Positions 33,693 through 43,653 of a stretch of DNA of 48,466 bases are shown here, piece by piece; positions within the stretch are counted from its first letter, which is position 1; each line of letters begins with the position of its first letter. The position numbers were made by a program, and so were the translations under genes. Where the stretch lies: the NCBI GenBank assembly GCA_003233305.1, contig QILI01000040.1, positions 1 through 48,466 of the forward strand, in the 5' to 3' direction. The stretch is from Mizugakiibacter sp. Lineage in GTDB: Bacteria > Pseudomonadota > Gammaproteobacteria > Xanthomonadales > Rhodanobacteraceae. The notes beneath the pieces were generated by a model. That model made no database searches, was not told where the DNA came from, and saw only the letters and a program-made list of their open reading frames with translations.

Positions 33693-33927
33693 GCGTTAGC
33701 ATGGTAGCATCCGCCTACCCGCATGGTGTTGCCGACTTTACCTGGCAACTTGTCGATCTTGGGGTATTGTCATCAGGTGCGGGGGTTTCGGGGGCAGGTT
33801 TTTGATATCTTGAGGCGAATAGTGGTCTTATTTAACGATATAGAGCGAAAATATAGGCTGATTTCCCGTCGTCGTAGTCGAGTCTTCTTAAGGCCGACAG
33901 GCTGCCTGCATCGCTGAGGACTCCAGG

Positions 33928-35253
33928 GTGCTTGCCCGTACCGTCTATACCCTACTGTTGTATTTACTCGTGCCGTTGCTGATGTTGCGCTTGGCCGCTC
34001 GTGGAGTGCGCTATCACGGTTACTTCAAGCGTTGGGGAGAGCGCTTCGGACTGACCCCGGTGTTGGACGGCAAACCTTCTTTGTGGGTACATGCAGCATC
34101 CGTAGGTGAAGTCAATGCGGTAATTCCCTTGGTTGAGACGCTGCTGGCTCGCTACCCGGACTATCCATTACTGTTGACCACGATCACCCCAACCGGCTCC
34201 GCACGGGTCAAGCAGGTATTTGGTAACCGGGTTGTTCATGTCTACCTTCCGTACGACCTGCCCGGGGCGGTACGGCGCTTCCTGAAACGTAGCCGACCGT
34301 TACTTGGCATCATCGTTGAAACTGAGCTCTGGCCGAATCTTTACATAGCCTGCGCCGCTACGGGTATCCCTCTGCTGATTGCTAATGCACGTCTTTCGGA
34401 GCGTTCCATGCGGGGCTATCAAATCGTACCTGGCCGACGCTTGATTCGCAGAACCTTACGTGAAGTCGCCTATGTAGCGGCACAGTCTCCAGCCGACGCA
34501 GCACGTTTCTGTGAGCTGGGGGCGAGCCCGGAGCGGGTGCAAGTGGTGGGTAATCTGAAGTTCGACATGCCACCGCCGCTGGCGGCACAGCGCACCGGGA
34601 TAAATCTACGTGATGCTTGGGGAGAGCAGCGTCTGGTGTGGATTGCTGCCAGTACCCACGAACCCGAGGAACAACCGGTGTTGCTGGCCCACTTGCAAAT
34701 ACTTCAACATATTCCGGATGCTTTGTTATTGGTCGCGCCACGGCATCCCGAGCGATTCCGCGCCGTTGAGCATGCAGCGAGTGTGCTGGGACTTCGTGTT
34801 GCCACCCGTAGCGCCGATCGTTGTGCGAATTACTCCACCCAGTGTTTCATCATCGATACCATGGGTGAGTTGATGAATTTCTATGGGGCGGCTGATCTGG
34901 CCTTTGTCGGAGGGAGTCTGGTTCCGATTGGCGGCCACAACGTACTTGAACCGGCGGCCCTGGGCTGTCCGGTGCTGGTGGGGCCGCATACGTTCAATTT
35001 TGCAGATATTACCGATTCGTTATTGAGTGCCAAAGCGGCCGAACGACTTACTGAATCCGCAGCGCTGGCCCCAACGGTTTTAGCGTTGCTGCAAAATCAA
35101 GCCCAGCGCCAGGCCATGAGTAAGGCCGCCATCAAGATCAGTGAGGTGGGCCGTGGTGCTTTGGACCGCACTTTACAGAAAATTGCGGGTTTGCTCAGAG
35201 CCCGGTCGGGGCTCCCCGAATCGGCTGACCAGACTATTGCAGCAGGGCGTTGA
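33928..35253 (+). CDS. waaA: 3-deoxy-D-manno-octulosonic acid (Kdo) transferase
   Basis: A 441-residue membrane-anchored transferase that attaches Kdo to lipid IVA using CMP-Kdo. One N-terminal membrane segment (about 6-25) precedes the catalytic start Trp-Val-His-Ala-Ala-Ser-Val-Gly-Glu-Val-Asn-Ala. Two further marks of WaaA are Glu-Thr-Glu-Leu-Trp-Pro-Asn (about 131-137) and Gly-Gly-Ser-Leu-Val-Pro-Ile-Gly-Gly-His-Asn-Val-Leu-Glu-Pro-Ala (about 330-345). The start is GTG 33928, behind a ccagg site. Its last 20 bases overlap the end of the TolC-like gene on the other strand. Confidence 0.93.
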   Translation: MLARTVYTLLLYLLVPLLMLRLAARGVRYHGYFKRWGERFGLTPVLDGKPSLWVHAASVGEVNAVIPLVETLLARYPDYPLLLTTITPTGSARVKQVFGNRVVHVYLPYDLPGAVRRFLKRSRPLLGIIVETELWPNLYIACAATGIPLLIANARLSERSMRGYQIVPGRRLIRRTLREVAYVAAQSPADAARFCELGASPERVQVVGNLKFDMPPPLAAQRTGINLRDAWGEQRLVWIAASTHEPEEQPVLLAHLQILQHIPDALLLVAPRHPERFRAVEHAASVLGLRVATRSADRCANYSTQCFIIDTMGELMNFYGAADLAFVGGSLVPIGGHNVLEPAALGCPVLVGPHTFNFADITDSLLSAKAAERLTESAALAPTVLALLQNQAQRQAMSKAAIKISEVGRGALDRTLQKIAGLLRARSGLPESADQTIAAGR

Positions 35254-36622
35254 GCTGTTGCAGACTCTGAAAATTGAGCGTACCTGCGTCGTAGACCAGA
35301 CTCAGCCTATTGATTAAGAGGTTGTAGCGGGCTTGGGAATAGGCGCTTTGGGCCTGATACAAGGCCTGCTGTGCGAGCAGTACATCAACGATAGTCTGGG
35401 TTCCAACTTCGTATCCGGCCTGGGTTGCCTCAAAAGAGCTTTCGGCCGAGACCACTGTTTGCTGATTGGCTTGCACGCTGGCAATACCCGCCAGCACCGA
35501 GCGGTAGGCATTACGAGTGTTACGGACCAGCCCACGGCGGTTCTGCTCAAGCACATCTTGGCTGACATCGCGGTTGTAGACGGCCTGCCGCACTCGGGAC
35601 TGAGTGGCGAAGCCGGTGAAGATGGGTATATTCAGCACCACGCCGATGGCGGTGTTGCGAATGAGATTATTGATGTGATAAGCGCCGAGTCCTCCCAGCC
35701 GTGAGCTCTGGTCACCCCAGCCCGGTGAGCGCGAATAACTTAGCTGGGCCGATAGGGTTGGCAAATAGGCGCCACGTGATGCCTTGATGGTGTCGTTGGA
35801 GGCTTGGACTTTTTGTTCGTAGGACTTTAGCGTCGGATTGTTGTGCAGGGCGCGCTGCACCCAAGCAGACAGTTTGGTCGGTACGGGAGGGGTCAAGGGA
35901 ATGTTTTTCCGCAGACTGCTCAGATACTTGACCGGTTGGCCGGTAATCTGGGTTAGCGCTTCACGGGTATCATCCAGGTTATTGCGAGCGGTGATGACAT
36001 TGGCGACCGCAGAGTCGTGCTGGGCTTTGGCCTTATTGACATCGGTGATGGCGGCCAAGCCCACCTGAAAGCGTTGCTGGGCCTGTTCAAGTTGTCGGGC
36101 CAGGGCTTTTTTGTTGCTCTCGGCATAAGTGAGCTGGTCTTGGGCAGCCAGGACTCCGAAGTAGGCTTGGGCGACTCGCAGGTACAGATCCTGTACGGCT
36201 GATTGATACTGAAGGTTTTGGCTTTTGGCCTGGGCATGGGCGGCTTTCAGGTTGGCCCAGTCGGAGAAGTTGAACAGAGTTTGCGACAATACGCCCCGCA
36301 GGGTGGTGCCGTAATTTTGGCTGGATGAAGTGAAATTGAAGATCTGAAAGCCGCCAGCGGTACTAAAGGGCTGGGTTTGGCTGCTGGTGCCATGGCTGCT
36401 GTTGTAGTTGTAGCTGGCCGAAAGTTGCGGCAGCATGACGGCCCGAGCCTGATTGACACCTTCTTGCGTAGCTAAGCGTTGAGCATCCGCTTGGGCCAGA
36501 ACCGGATCGCTGGTGCGGGCTTGCTGATAGACCTGCAGTAGATCCTCGGCACTGGCCAGGCCAGGCACCAGCATAAGCGCCAGAGTTAGCGACAACAGGG
36601 TTTTCGAAGCGGAACGGGACAT
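35234..36622 (-). CDS. tolC: TolC-family outer-membrane efflux protein
   Basis: A 462-residue outer-membrane channel of type I secretion and multidrug efflux systems. The signal peptide ends Gly-Leu-Ala-Ser-Ala (about residue 25). The mature protein starts Glu-Asp-Leu-Leu-Gln-Val-Tyr-Gln-Gln-Ala, the usual TolC opening. It has two long coiled-coil repeats with typical Gln-Ala-Arg-Ala-Val-Met-Leu-Pro-Gln-Leu and Arg-Gly-Ala-Tyr-Leu-Pro-Thr-Leu-Ser-Ala turns. No inner-membrane pump or adaptor gene is adjacent, so partners must be elsewhere. It ends over the waaA 3' end (overlap 20 bases) and starts 24 bases after the Pcm-like gene, same strand, so the two probably share a transcript. Confidence 0.9.
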   Translation of the reverse strand: MSRSASKTLLSLTLALMLVPGLASAEDLLQVYQQARTSDPVLAQADAQRLATQEGVNQARAVMLPQLSASYNYNSSHGTSSQTQPFSTAGGFQIFNFTSSSQNYGTTLRGVLSQTLFNFSDWANLKAAHAQAKSQNLQYQSAVQDLYLRVAQAYFGVLAAQDQLTYAESNKKALARQLEQAQQRFQVGLAAITDVNKAKAQHDSAVANVITARNNLDDTREALTQITGQPVKYLSSLRKNIPLTPPVPTKLSAWVQRALHNNPTLKSYEQKVQASNDTIKASRGAYLPTLSAQLSYSRSPGWGDQSSRLGGLGAYHINNLIRNTAIGVVLNIPIFTGFATQSRVRQAVYNRDVSQDVLEQNRRGLVRNTRNAYRSVLAGIASVQANQQTVVSAESSFEATQAGYEVGTQTIVDVLLAQQALYQAQSAYSQARYNLLINRLSLVYDAGTLNFQSLQQLNALLQ

Positions 36623-36646
36623 GGAGGAAATTCCTTGTAGTAGTGC

Positions 36647-37309
36647 TCAAAGTTCGAAGTGGGCGGCTGCAGCGGCGTGAGCAAGATAGGGTAAATCGGT
36701 CTCAAACAAGGGTTGTTCGGTGAAGCGGGCCGATCCGCTGTGGCGAACTAACACAGCGTGCATGGCAGGCTCCACACCACGCACTGCGAAGAGCCGGCCA
36801 TTGGGGTTGAGCCAACTGAGAAAACGTTCTGGAATCTCGGCTACGGCTCCACCCACCAGGATGGCGTCGAAACGACGTGAGCCCGGATCGAAATCATGTA
36901 TGGCTTCATCACAGACGATCTCGGCATGGTTGCTGCCGATTGCAGCCAGATGCTGACGCGCGCTGGTGACAAAATCCTGATGCAATTCGATACTGAGCAC
37001 TTGCCGGCCAAGCTCGGCAAGGCAGGCGGTCAAATAGCCTGACCCGGTGCCGATCTCAAGTACTGACTCGGTGCCATCCAGCGCCAAGGCCTGCAAGGCT
37101 CGGCCTTCAACGACAGGCTTCATCATCCTTTCGCCGTGTTCTATAGGTAGGGCCAGATCGGCATAGGCTAGGGCGGCGTAGGGTGCCGGCACAAACGATT
37201 CACGCGGAATACGGTTGAGTGTTTCTAAAACCCGTGGTTCCAGCACTTCCCAGGCACGGACCTGATTCTTGACCATATTATTGCGAGCTTGTTCAAAGTT
37301 CATTGTCAT
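36647..37309 (-). CDS. Pcm-like protein-L-isoaspartate O-methyltransferase family protein
   Basis: A 220-residue SAM-dependent methyltransferase of the PCMT family. SAM motif: Val-Leu-Glu-Ile-Gly-Thr-Gly-Ser-Gly-Tyr-Leu-Thr-Ala (about 80-92), then Ile-Glu-Leu-His-Gln-Asp. The upstream Phe-Val-Pro segment (about 36-38) resembles the PCMT entry. The usual Pro-Tyr-Asp motif appears as Phe-Asp-Ala-Ile-Leu-Val-Gly-Gly-Ala, and the C terminus is short, so activity towards isoaspartate is uncertain. ATG 37309 and ATG 37303 are both possible; neither has a clear ribosome site, and the upstream open frame to 37435 is not supported. Upstream of tolC on the same strand; the divergent TetR gene lies 211 bases away. 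Confidence 0.83.
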   Translation of the reverse strand: MTMNFEQARNNMVKNQVRAWEVLEPRVLETLNRIPRESFVPAPYAALAYADLALPIEHGERMMKPVVEGRALQALALDGTESVLEIGTGSGYLTACLAELGRQVLSIELHQDFVTSARQHLAAIGSNHAEIVCDEAIHDFDPGSRRFDAILVGGAVAEIPERFLSWLNPNGRLFAVRGVEPAMHAVLVRHSGSARFTEQPLFETDLPYLAHAAAAAHFEL

Positions 37310-37483
37310 AGGAGGGCCGCAGCAAAGGAGAAAACTGCAAGAGCATAAACGCCTGCAGGTCGAACAACAAACCCAATCCACTAGCACTTCCCATCTTGCC
37401 TGAGTGACAGGGTTCACAGCAGTGCCGGAGGTCACCCCGCGGGCAGGATGCTTGTCATCGCCACAGCCGGATAGCTATCTGGA

Positions 37484-37513
37484 TTCAAATATTACTAAAC
37501 TTGGTCGTATAAT
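37484..37513 (+). promoter_or_regulatory. Promoter of the TetR gene, possibly leaderless
   Basis: A perfect -10 box TATAAT is at 37508-37513, with a weak -35-like TTCAAA at 37484-37489 (18-bp spacer). ATG 37521 follows the -10 box by only 7 bases, so transcription may start at or next to the start codon, giving a leaderless message. The same bases could be an operator for self-control, but I find no clean palindrome. Confidence 0.55.
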
Positions 37514-37520
37514 AAACCCC

Positions 37521-38189
37521 ATGAATCCATCTGTGAAGCCAGTTAATGCGTCATCCCGGAGCTCGGGGCCTGGTCGCCCCAAGGATCTGGAAAAACGCGC
37601 TGCGATCCTCACTGCCGCCAAATGCCTGTTTGTACAACACGGTTTCGAAGGCACCAGCATGGATGCCGTGGCAACGGCGGCAGGAGTCTCCAAGCTTACT
37701 GTCTACAGCCACTTTGGAGATAAGGATTCACTGTTTCGTGAGGCGGTCCGGGCTCGTTGCCATGAGCTTATGCCCGAGGATGTTTACACGGTAGATCCCA
37801 CTTTGCCGATCCGCGACACCTTGATGCAGATTGCCAAGGTGCATGGCAACTTGATGGTCAGTGAAGTAGCCATTGGTACCTGGCGGGCCATTCTCAGCGA
37901 TTGTCGGCAGGGCAATCCGCGCTTGGGACAGATGCTGTGGGAAGAAGGACCGCAACGCACCCAGCAGTTGATGGAGCGTCTGTTGGACCATGCCGAGCAG
38001 GCCGGGCAACTTGATATTCCTGACCTGCACATTGCCGCCCGGCAGTTTCTGGCCCTGCTCAAGGGCGATACCCATTTCCGCCGCCTGTTCGGTTGTGAAG
38101 ACTGTAACAGTGATGAATTTCAGCGGGAAATCGAGGCCAATGTCATTGCTGCCGTAGACATGTTTCTTCGCGCATATGCGCCACGTTAA
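37521..38189 (+). CDS. TetR/AcrR-family transcriptional regulator
   Basis: A 222-residue repressor-type regulator. The N-terminal helix-turn-helix (about 20-70) contains Ala-Ala-Ile-Leu-Thr-Ala-Ala-Lys-Cys-Leu-Phe, Gly-Thr-Ser-Met-Asp-Ala-Val-Ala, and Val-Ser-Lys-Leu-Thr-Val-Tyr-Ser-His-Phe-Gly-Asp-Lys, the TetR signature. The remainder is an all-helical ligand-binding domain. It is divergent from the Pcm-like/tolC pair, the usual arrangement for a TetR repressor of an efflux gene, but the ligand is unknown and the regulation is inferred. An in-frame upstream start at 37404 is unlikely. Confidence 0.88.
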   Translation: MNPSVKPVNASSRSSGPGRPKDLEKRAAILTAAKCLFVQHGFEGTSMDAVATAAGVSKLTVYSHFGDKDSLFREAVRARCHELMPEDVYTVDPTLPIRDTLMQIAKVHGNLMVSEVAIGTWRAILSDCRQGNPRLGQMLWEEGPQRTQQLMERLLDHAEQAGQLDIPDLHIAARQFLALLKGDTHFRRLFGCEDCNSDEFQREIEANVIAAVDMFLRAYAPR

Positions 38190-38228
38190 CACTCGCTTGT
38201 CACGGCACTTCGTGGTTGAATGGCAGCC

Positions 38229-40286
<2,058 letters not shown>

Positions 40287-40386
40287 AGGCTGGGTCGATA
40301 TCCGAAAGCTGGGGTGGTGGTGTAACCATTCGGGTTGTGCCGATATTGTCGCTTGGCTGCCTGGTATCCAGGTGCATCGATTAAAT

Positions 40387-40440
40387 CGTCACCCCGGGCG
40401 TGCACATTTCCGTCATCCCGGGCAGCCACCCGGGATCCAG
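40387..40440. repeat. REP-like palindrome downstream of thiC
   Basis: An 8-bp perfect stem ATCCCGGG...CCCGGGAT (40415-40436, loop of 6) lies in the context cgtc-ATCCCGGG-...-CCCGGGAT-ccag, and a partial copy (cgtcaccccgggcg) stands at 40387-40400. The pattern resembles the REP-like palindromes dispersed between genes in many proteobacteria. Confidence 0.6.
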
Positions 40441-40605
40441 CATGCGGTGCGGTCGTTGAGACGAGAAAGTGGGTGAACGGTGTCACTTACAAGACCTCGA
40501 CATTATTCACCTGCAACGGTTTCCATGCCGCTCGGTACCCTGTGCAGTGAAAAAGTTGCCTTGCTTGATGCGGTTCGTACCTCACCCCATCCTATGGCCT
40601 GCTTT

Positions 40606-40632
40606 ACTGGGTTTCCGCCTACCCGGGAATGA
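40606..40632. repeat. Degenerate REP-like palindrome
   Basis: On the minus strand this reads ctcatcattcccgggtaggc... with ...gaaacccagt, close in layout to the REP-like element at 40411 (stem of ccc/ggg, flanking CAG-type ends), but with mismatches in the stem. It may be a worn copy of the same repeat. Confidence 0.4.
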
Positions 40633-40650
40633 TGAGAGGGTGCCTGCGAG

Positions 40651-40772
40651 AAACCGTAGTGAGCGGTTCGAGTGCCAGGTGCCCCGCAGTGAATCTCCAT
40701 GACCTGTCAGGGTGATAGGCGAGGAGTGAGCGAGGCTGCAAGGTAGCCATTGGACAACGCAGTAGTCGGTTT
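40651..40772. repeat. Copy A of a dispersed intergenic repeat
   Basis: About 120 bases aligned with 46673-46795 in the same orientation at an estimated 70% identity. Long shared pieces include cgagtgc, gagtgaat and gcgaggct in the same order and spacing. Neither copy encodes a conserved protein frame, and both are intergenic, after thiC and lpdA respectively. The nature is unknown. Confidence 0.65.
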
Positions 40773-40790
40773 TGTGGGGTGCTAAGGATC

Positions 40791-41120
40791 TTATAGGCAA
40801 ATCCGCTGTGCTATGCCAGCGGCCTGATCGACGATCGCCTCACCATGGTCTGCGGTACATTGTTGGTGAAAGGCGGCGGGTGAACCGGGCGGTGGCAGGA
40901 ATCGTGACAAGGCGGTGGGTACCGGCATGCCTTGCTGTACGGCGCGAATCAGGGTAGCGGCTTGTGGGGTGATCTGAATGGCGATGCGAACCTGGGCGGC
41001 ATGCAAAGATCCAATCAGCAAACCCAACACGCAAAAAACCACTAAAACGGCAAATCGGGCTCGCTCTCCCATAGTACGGGGAGATCGTTCGCTGGATCCG
41101 TTCGGGACTCTCGATGCCAT
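40791..41120 (-). CDS. Small exported protein of unknown function
   Basis: A 109-residue frame with one strongly hydrophobic stretch (about 25-43: Phe-Ala-Val-Leu-Val-Val-Phe-Cys-Val-Leu-Gly-Leu-Leu-Ile-Gly-Ser-Leu) ending in Leu-His-Ala-Ala, a likely signal-peptidase site. The mature part (about 65 residues) is Pro/Ala/Gln-rich with two cysteines. ATG 41120 has ggagcagg two bases ahead. No domain is recognised. It stands in a gap between thiC and a rightward mscS gene. Confidence 0.5.
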   Translation of the reverse strand: MASRVPNGSSERSPRTMGERARFAVLVVFCVLGLLIGSLHAAQVRIAIQITPQAATLIRAVQQGMPVPTALSRFLPPPGSPAAFHQQCTADHGEAIVDQAAGIAQRICL

Positions 41121-41363
41121 GACCTGCTCCAAGTCGCCCCATCCCATGTTAAACCCCGGTTTGGGCAGATTCGTGGCGTCTGCCTTGAACGAGATTCATG
41201 CGCTCAATATTCAGATCGGCAGTACGGCAGGTTGCTTGAGCAGGTAAAACAGTAAAAAATGCGAAGTCCATCACGCCTTCGGTCATAACCCGGCTGTGCA
41301 GAAGATGGGTAACCCGGTAGGGGCCACAGTGGTAGGCTAAGCAGCGCGCTTGGGAGGCTCAAC

Positions 41364-42203
41364 ATGGGTGAATTTCTCAAACAGATCGGCTTACCTAATC
41401 TTTCGGTGGAGGCCGTGCACTACCTGGTCCGCCTGGGCATAACGCTGCTGTTGTTTCTGTTCGGCCTATGGTTGGCAGCACGCCTGGCCAACCTGATTCG
41501 CCGCGGGATGCAGCGGGCTCAGGTCGAAACCACCCTGGTGGTATTTCTGCGTAACCTGTCCTATGGCTTCATGGTGGCGATCATCAGTGTCGCTGCCTTG
41601 ACCCGAGTGGGGGTCCCTTCGGCCTCCCTGATTACGGCACTGGGGGCCGCCGGTCTGGCCATCGGTTTGGCCTTGCAAGGTTCATTATCAAATCTGGCGT
41701 GGGGAGTACTGCTGGCAGTATTCAGACCTTTTCGGGTGGGTGATTGGGTCGAGATCGGTGGTGAGATTGATGGCAAGGTTGAAAATATCAACCTGATGCA
41801 TACTGAATTGGTACTTGCCGACAACCGTATCGCGGTACTCCCAAACAGCAAGGTGGGTAGCGCAACAATCATTAATTTCAATCGGCGTAATACCCGTCGC
41901 ATCGAGCAGCTGGTAGGGATTGCTTACGAGGCGGATACGGCTCGGGCCATCACTGTGCTGCAGCAGATCGTACAATACGATCCTCGGGTATTATCCGAAC
42001 CGACACCACAGGTATATGTAACCGAACTGGCAGACTCAAGCGTAAACCTAAACCTACGCGCCTGGGTGGCCACGGAGGATTTCTGGTCAATCAAAATGGA
42101 GTTGCTCCAGCGTATCAAGCAAGCATTAGATACTGCGGGAATTGGTATTCCTTATCCGCAGCGCGAGGTGCATCATCATTACCCTGACAAGTCACCGGTT
42201 TGA
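41364..42203 (+). CDS. mscS: Small-conductance mechanosensitive channel (MscS family), short form
   Basis: A 279-residue inner-membrane channel releasing solutes during osmotic downshock. Three helices lie at about 21-47, 58-82 and 87-117. The pore-lining TM3 is recognisable in the Gly/Ala-rich Ala-Leu-Gly-Ala-Ala-Gly-Leu-Ala-Ile-Gly-Leu-Ala-Leu-Gln-Gly-Ser-Leu-Ser-Asn-Leu. It is followed by the beta domain with Phe-Arg-Val-Gly-Asp-Trp-Val-Glu-Ile-Gly. Length is like E. coli MscS. A gggaggc site precedes ATG 41364. It is upstream of aceF by 111 bases; a second MscS gene follows aceF. Confidence 0.92.
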   Translation: MGEFLKQIGLPNLSVEAVHYLVRLGITLLLFLFGLWLAARLANLIRRGMQRAQVETTLVVFLRNLSYGFMVAIISVAALTRVGVPSASLITALGAAGLAIGLALQGSLSNLAWGVLLAVFRPFRVGDWVEIGGEIDGKVENINLMHTELVLADNRIAVLPNSKVGSATIINFNRRNTRRIEQLVGIAYEADTARAITVLQQIVQYDPRVLSEPTPQVYVTELADSSVNLNLRAWVATEDFWSIKMELLQRIKQALDTAGIGIPYPQREVHHHYPDKSPV

Positions 42204-42314
42204 TCTATGCGCTGCAACAGCTGATGTCCGCTTGATGCTGACGCGGGCCCCATGGATGCGCGACACTAGCAGCCTGTCGGAGTTATGCCACGATTTTTCT
42301 TGAGGAATGTTTTC

Positions 42315-43646
42315 ATGTCGGATCTGCTTGAAGCTAAAGTACCTGATATCGGTAATTTCACTGATGTACCCGTAATTGAAATTCTGGTGCAACCCGGGGA
42401 TCGGGTCGAAAAGGATCAGGGTCTGGTTACCTTGGAATCCGATAAGGCCACCATGGAAGTGCCGGCACCTGCTACCGGTATCGTCAAGGTACTCAAGGTC
42501 AAACTGGACGATACGGTATCCGAAGGCACAGTAATCGGACTGCTCGAGGTGGATAGTGCCCAAGCGACACCGAGCGGGGACGAGACACCTACTGCCGAGC
42601 CGGCACCCAGAGCAGAACCGGATGTGCCGCAACCTGTTAAATCCGAAGTGCCACCGGCCACTCCGTCAGCACCGGCCCAGGCCGGGCCCAGAGAGCCGCC
42701 ATTACGTTTCGAGGCGGCTGCGGTGCTACCCCAGCAGGTTCCTTTCGCCTCGCCGGCACTACGCAAGTTTGCGCGTCAGCTAGGGGTTGATCTGACGCTG
42801 GTTTCCGGCAGCGGGCGGGGTGGGCGTATTCAGCGTGAGGATGTGCAATCGTTTGTAAAGCGCACCCTGACGGGTGGTGGGGCAGCTGCTGCGGGAGTAA
42901 GAACAGGTGCCGGCCTGGACTTGTTGCCTTGGCCACAAGTGGATTTCACCAAGTTTGGCCCGGTCGAACAGCAACCGCTAACCAGGATCCAGCGTATTGC
43001 CGGGGCCAACCTGGCACGTAACTGGGCAATGATTCCACATGTTACCCAGCACGACGAGGCGGACATTACCGAGATGGAGGCGTTTCGCAAACAGCTTGGC
43101 AAGGAAAACAAGACGATCAAGGTCACCCCCCTGGTGTTTCTGATCAAGGCCGTGGTCGCCACCCTCAAGGAATTTCCACGCTTCAATGCTTCGCTGGATA
43201 GCTCGGGTGAAACCCTGACCTTAAAGAAATATTTCCATATCGGTATTGCCGTAGACACCCCTGATGGATTGGTAGTGCCGGTGTTGCGTGACTGCGACCA
43301 GAAGGGATTGCTGGAATTGGCGGCAGAACTGGCAGCGGTTTCTGTGCAGGCTCGCGATAAGAAACTGGGCCCGGCTGACATGTCTGGAGGGTGTTTTTCG
43401 ATCTCCTCACTCGGTGGCATTGGTGGTACCGCCTTTACCCCCATCATCAATGCGCCGGAAGTGGCCATCCTGGGGGTTTCGCGCAGCAAGATACAAGCGG
43501 TCTGGAATGGTGAGGCCTTTACTCCGCGTCTGCTATTACCCCTGTCGTTGTCTTACGACCACCGGGTCATCGATGGTGCGGCGGCCGCACGCTTTACCCG
43601 CCATCTATCGCGTACCCTGACGGATCTGCGGCGGATTCTGCTTTAA
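42315..43646 (+). CDS. aceF: Dihydrolipoyllysine acetyltransferase, E2 of pyruvate dehydrogenase
   Basis: A 443-residue E2. A single lipoyl domain (about 4-78) carries lipoyl-Lys44 in Glu-Ser-Asp-Lys-Ala-Thr-Met-Glu-Val. An Ala/Pro/Glu-rich linker (about 80-140) follows. The E1/E3-binding domain (about 142-180) is Phe-Ala-Ser-Pro-Ala-Leu-Arg-Lys-Phe-Ala-Arg. The catalytic domain (about 225-443) ends Asp-His-Arg-Val-Ile-Asp-Gly-Ala-Ala-Ala-Ala-Arg-Phe (catalytic His416). ATG 42315 has a tgagga site and matches the family start. The first gene of the complex, aceE, is absent here. An MscS gene follows at 7 bases, then lpdA. Confidence 0.93.
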   Translation: MSDLLEAKVPDIGNFTDVPVIEILVQPGDRVEKDQGLVTLESDKATMEVPAPATGIVKVLKVKLDDTVSEGTVIGLLEVDSAQATPSGDETPTAEPAPRAEPDVPQPVKSEVPPATPSAPAQAGPREPPLRFEAAAVLPQQVPFASPALRKFARQLGVDLTLVSGSGRGGRIQREDVQSFVKRTLTGGGAAAAGVRTGAGLDLLPWPQVDFTKFGPVEQQPLTRIQRIAGANLARNWAMIPHVTQHDEADITEMEAFRKQLGKENKTIKVTPLVFLIKAVVATLKEFPRFNASLDSSGETLTLKKYFHIGIAVDTPDGLVVPVLRDCDQKGLLELAAELAAVSVQARDKKLGPADMSGGCFSISSLGGIGGTAFTPIINAPEVAILGVSRSKIQAVWNGEAFTPRLLLPLSLSYDHRVIDGAAAARFTRHLSRTLTDLRRILL

Positions 43647-43653
43647 ATCGATA

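Noticed and set aside
33693-33927. Divergent promoter region of lpxL-like and waaA genes
   Set aside because: No convincing -35/-10 pair could be placed.
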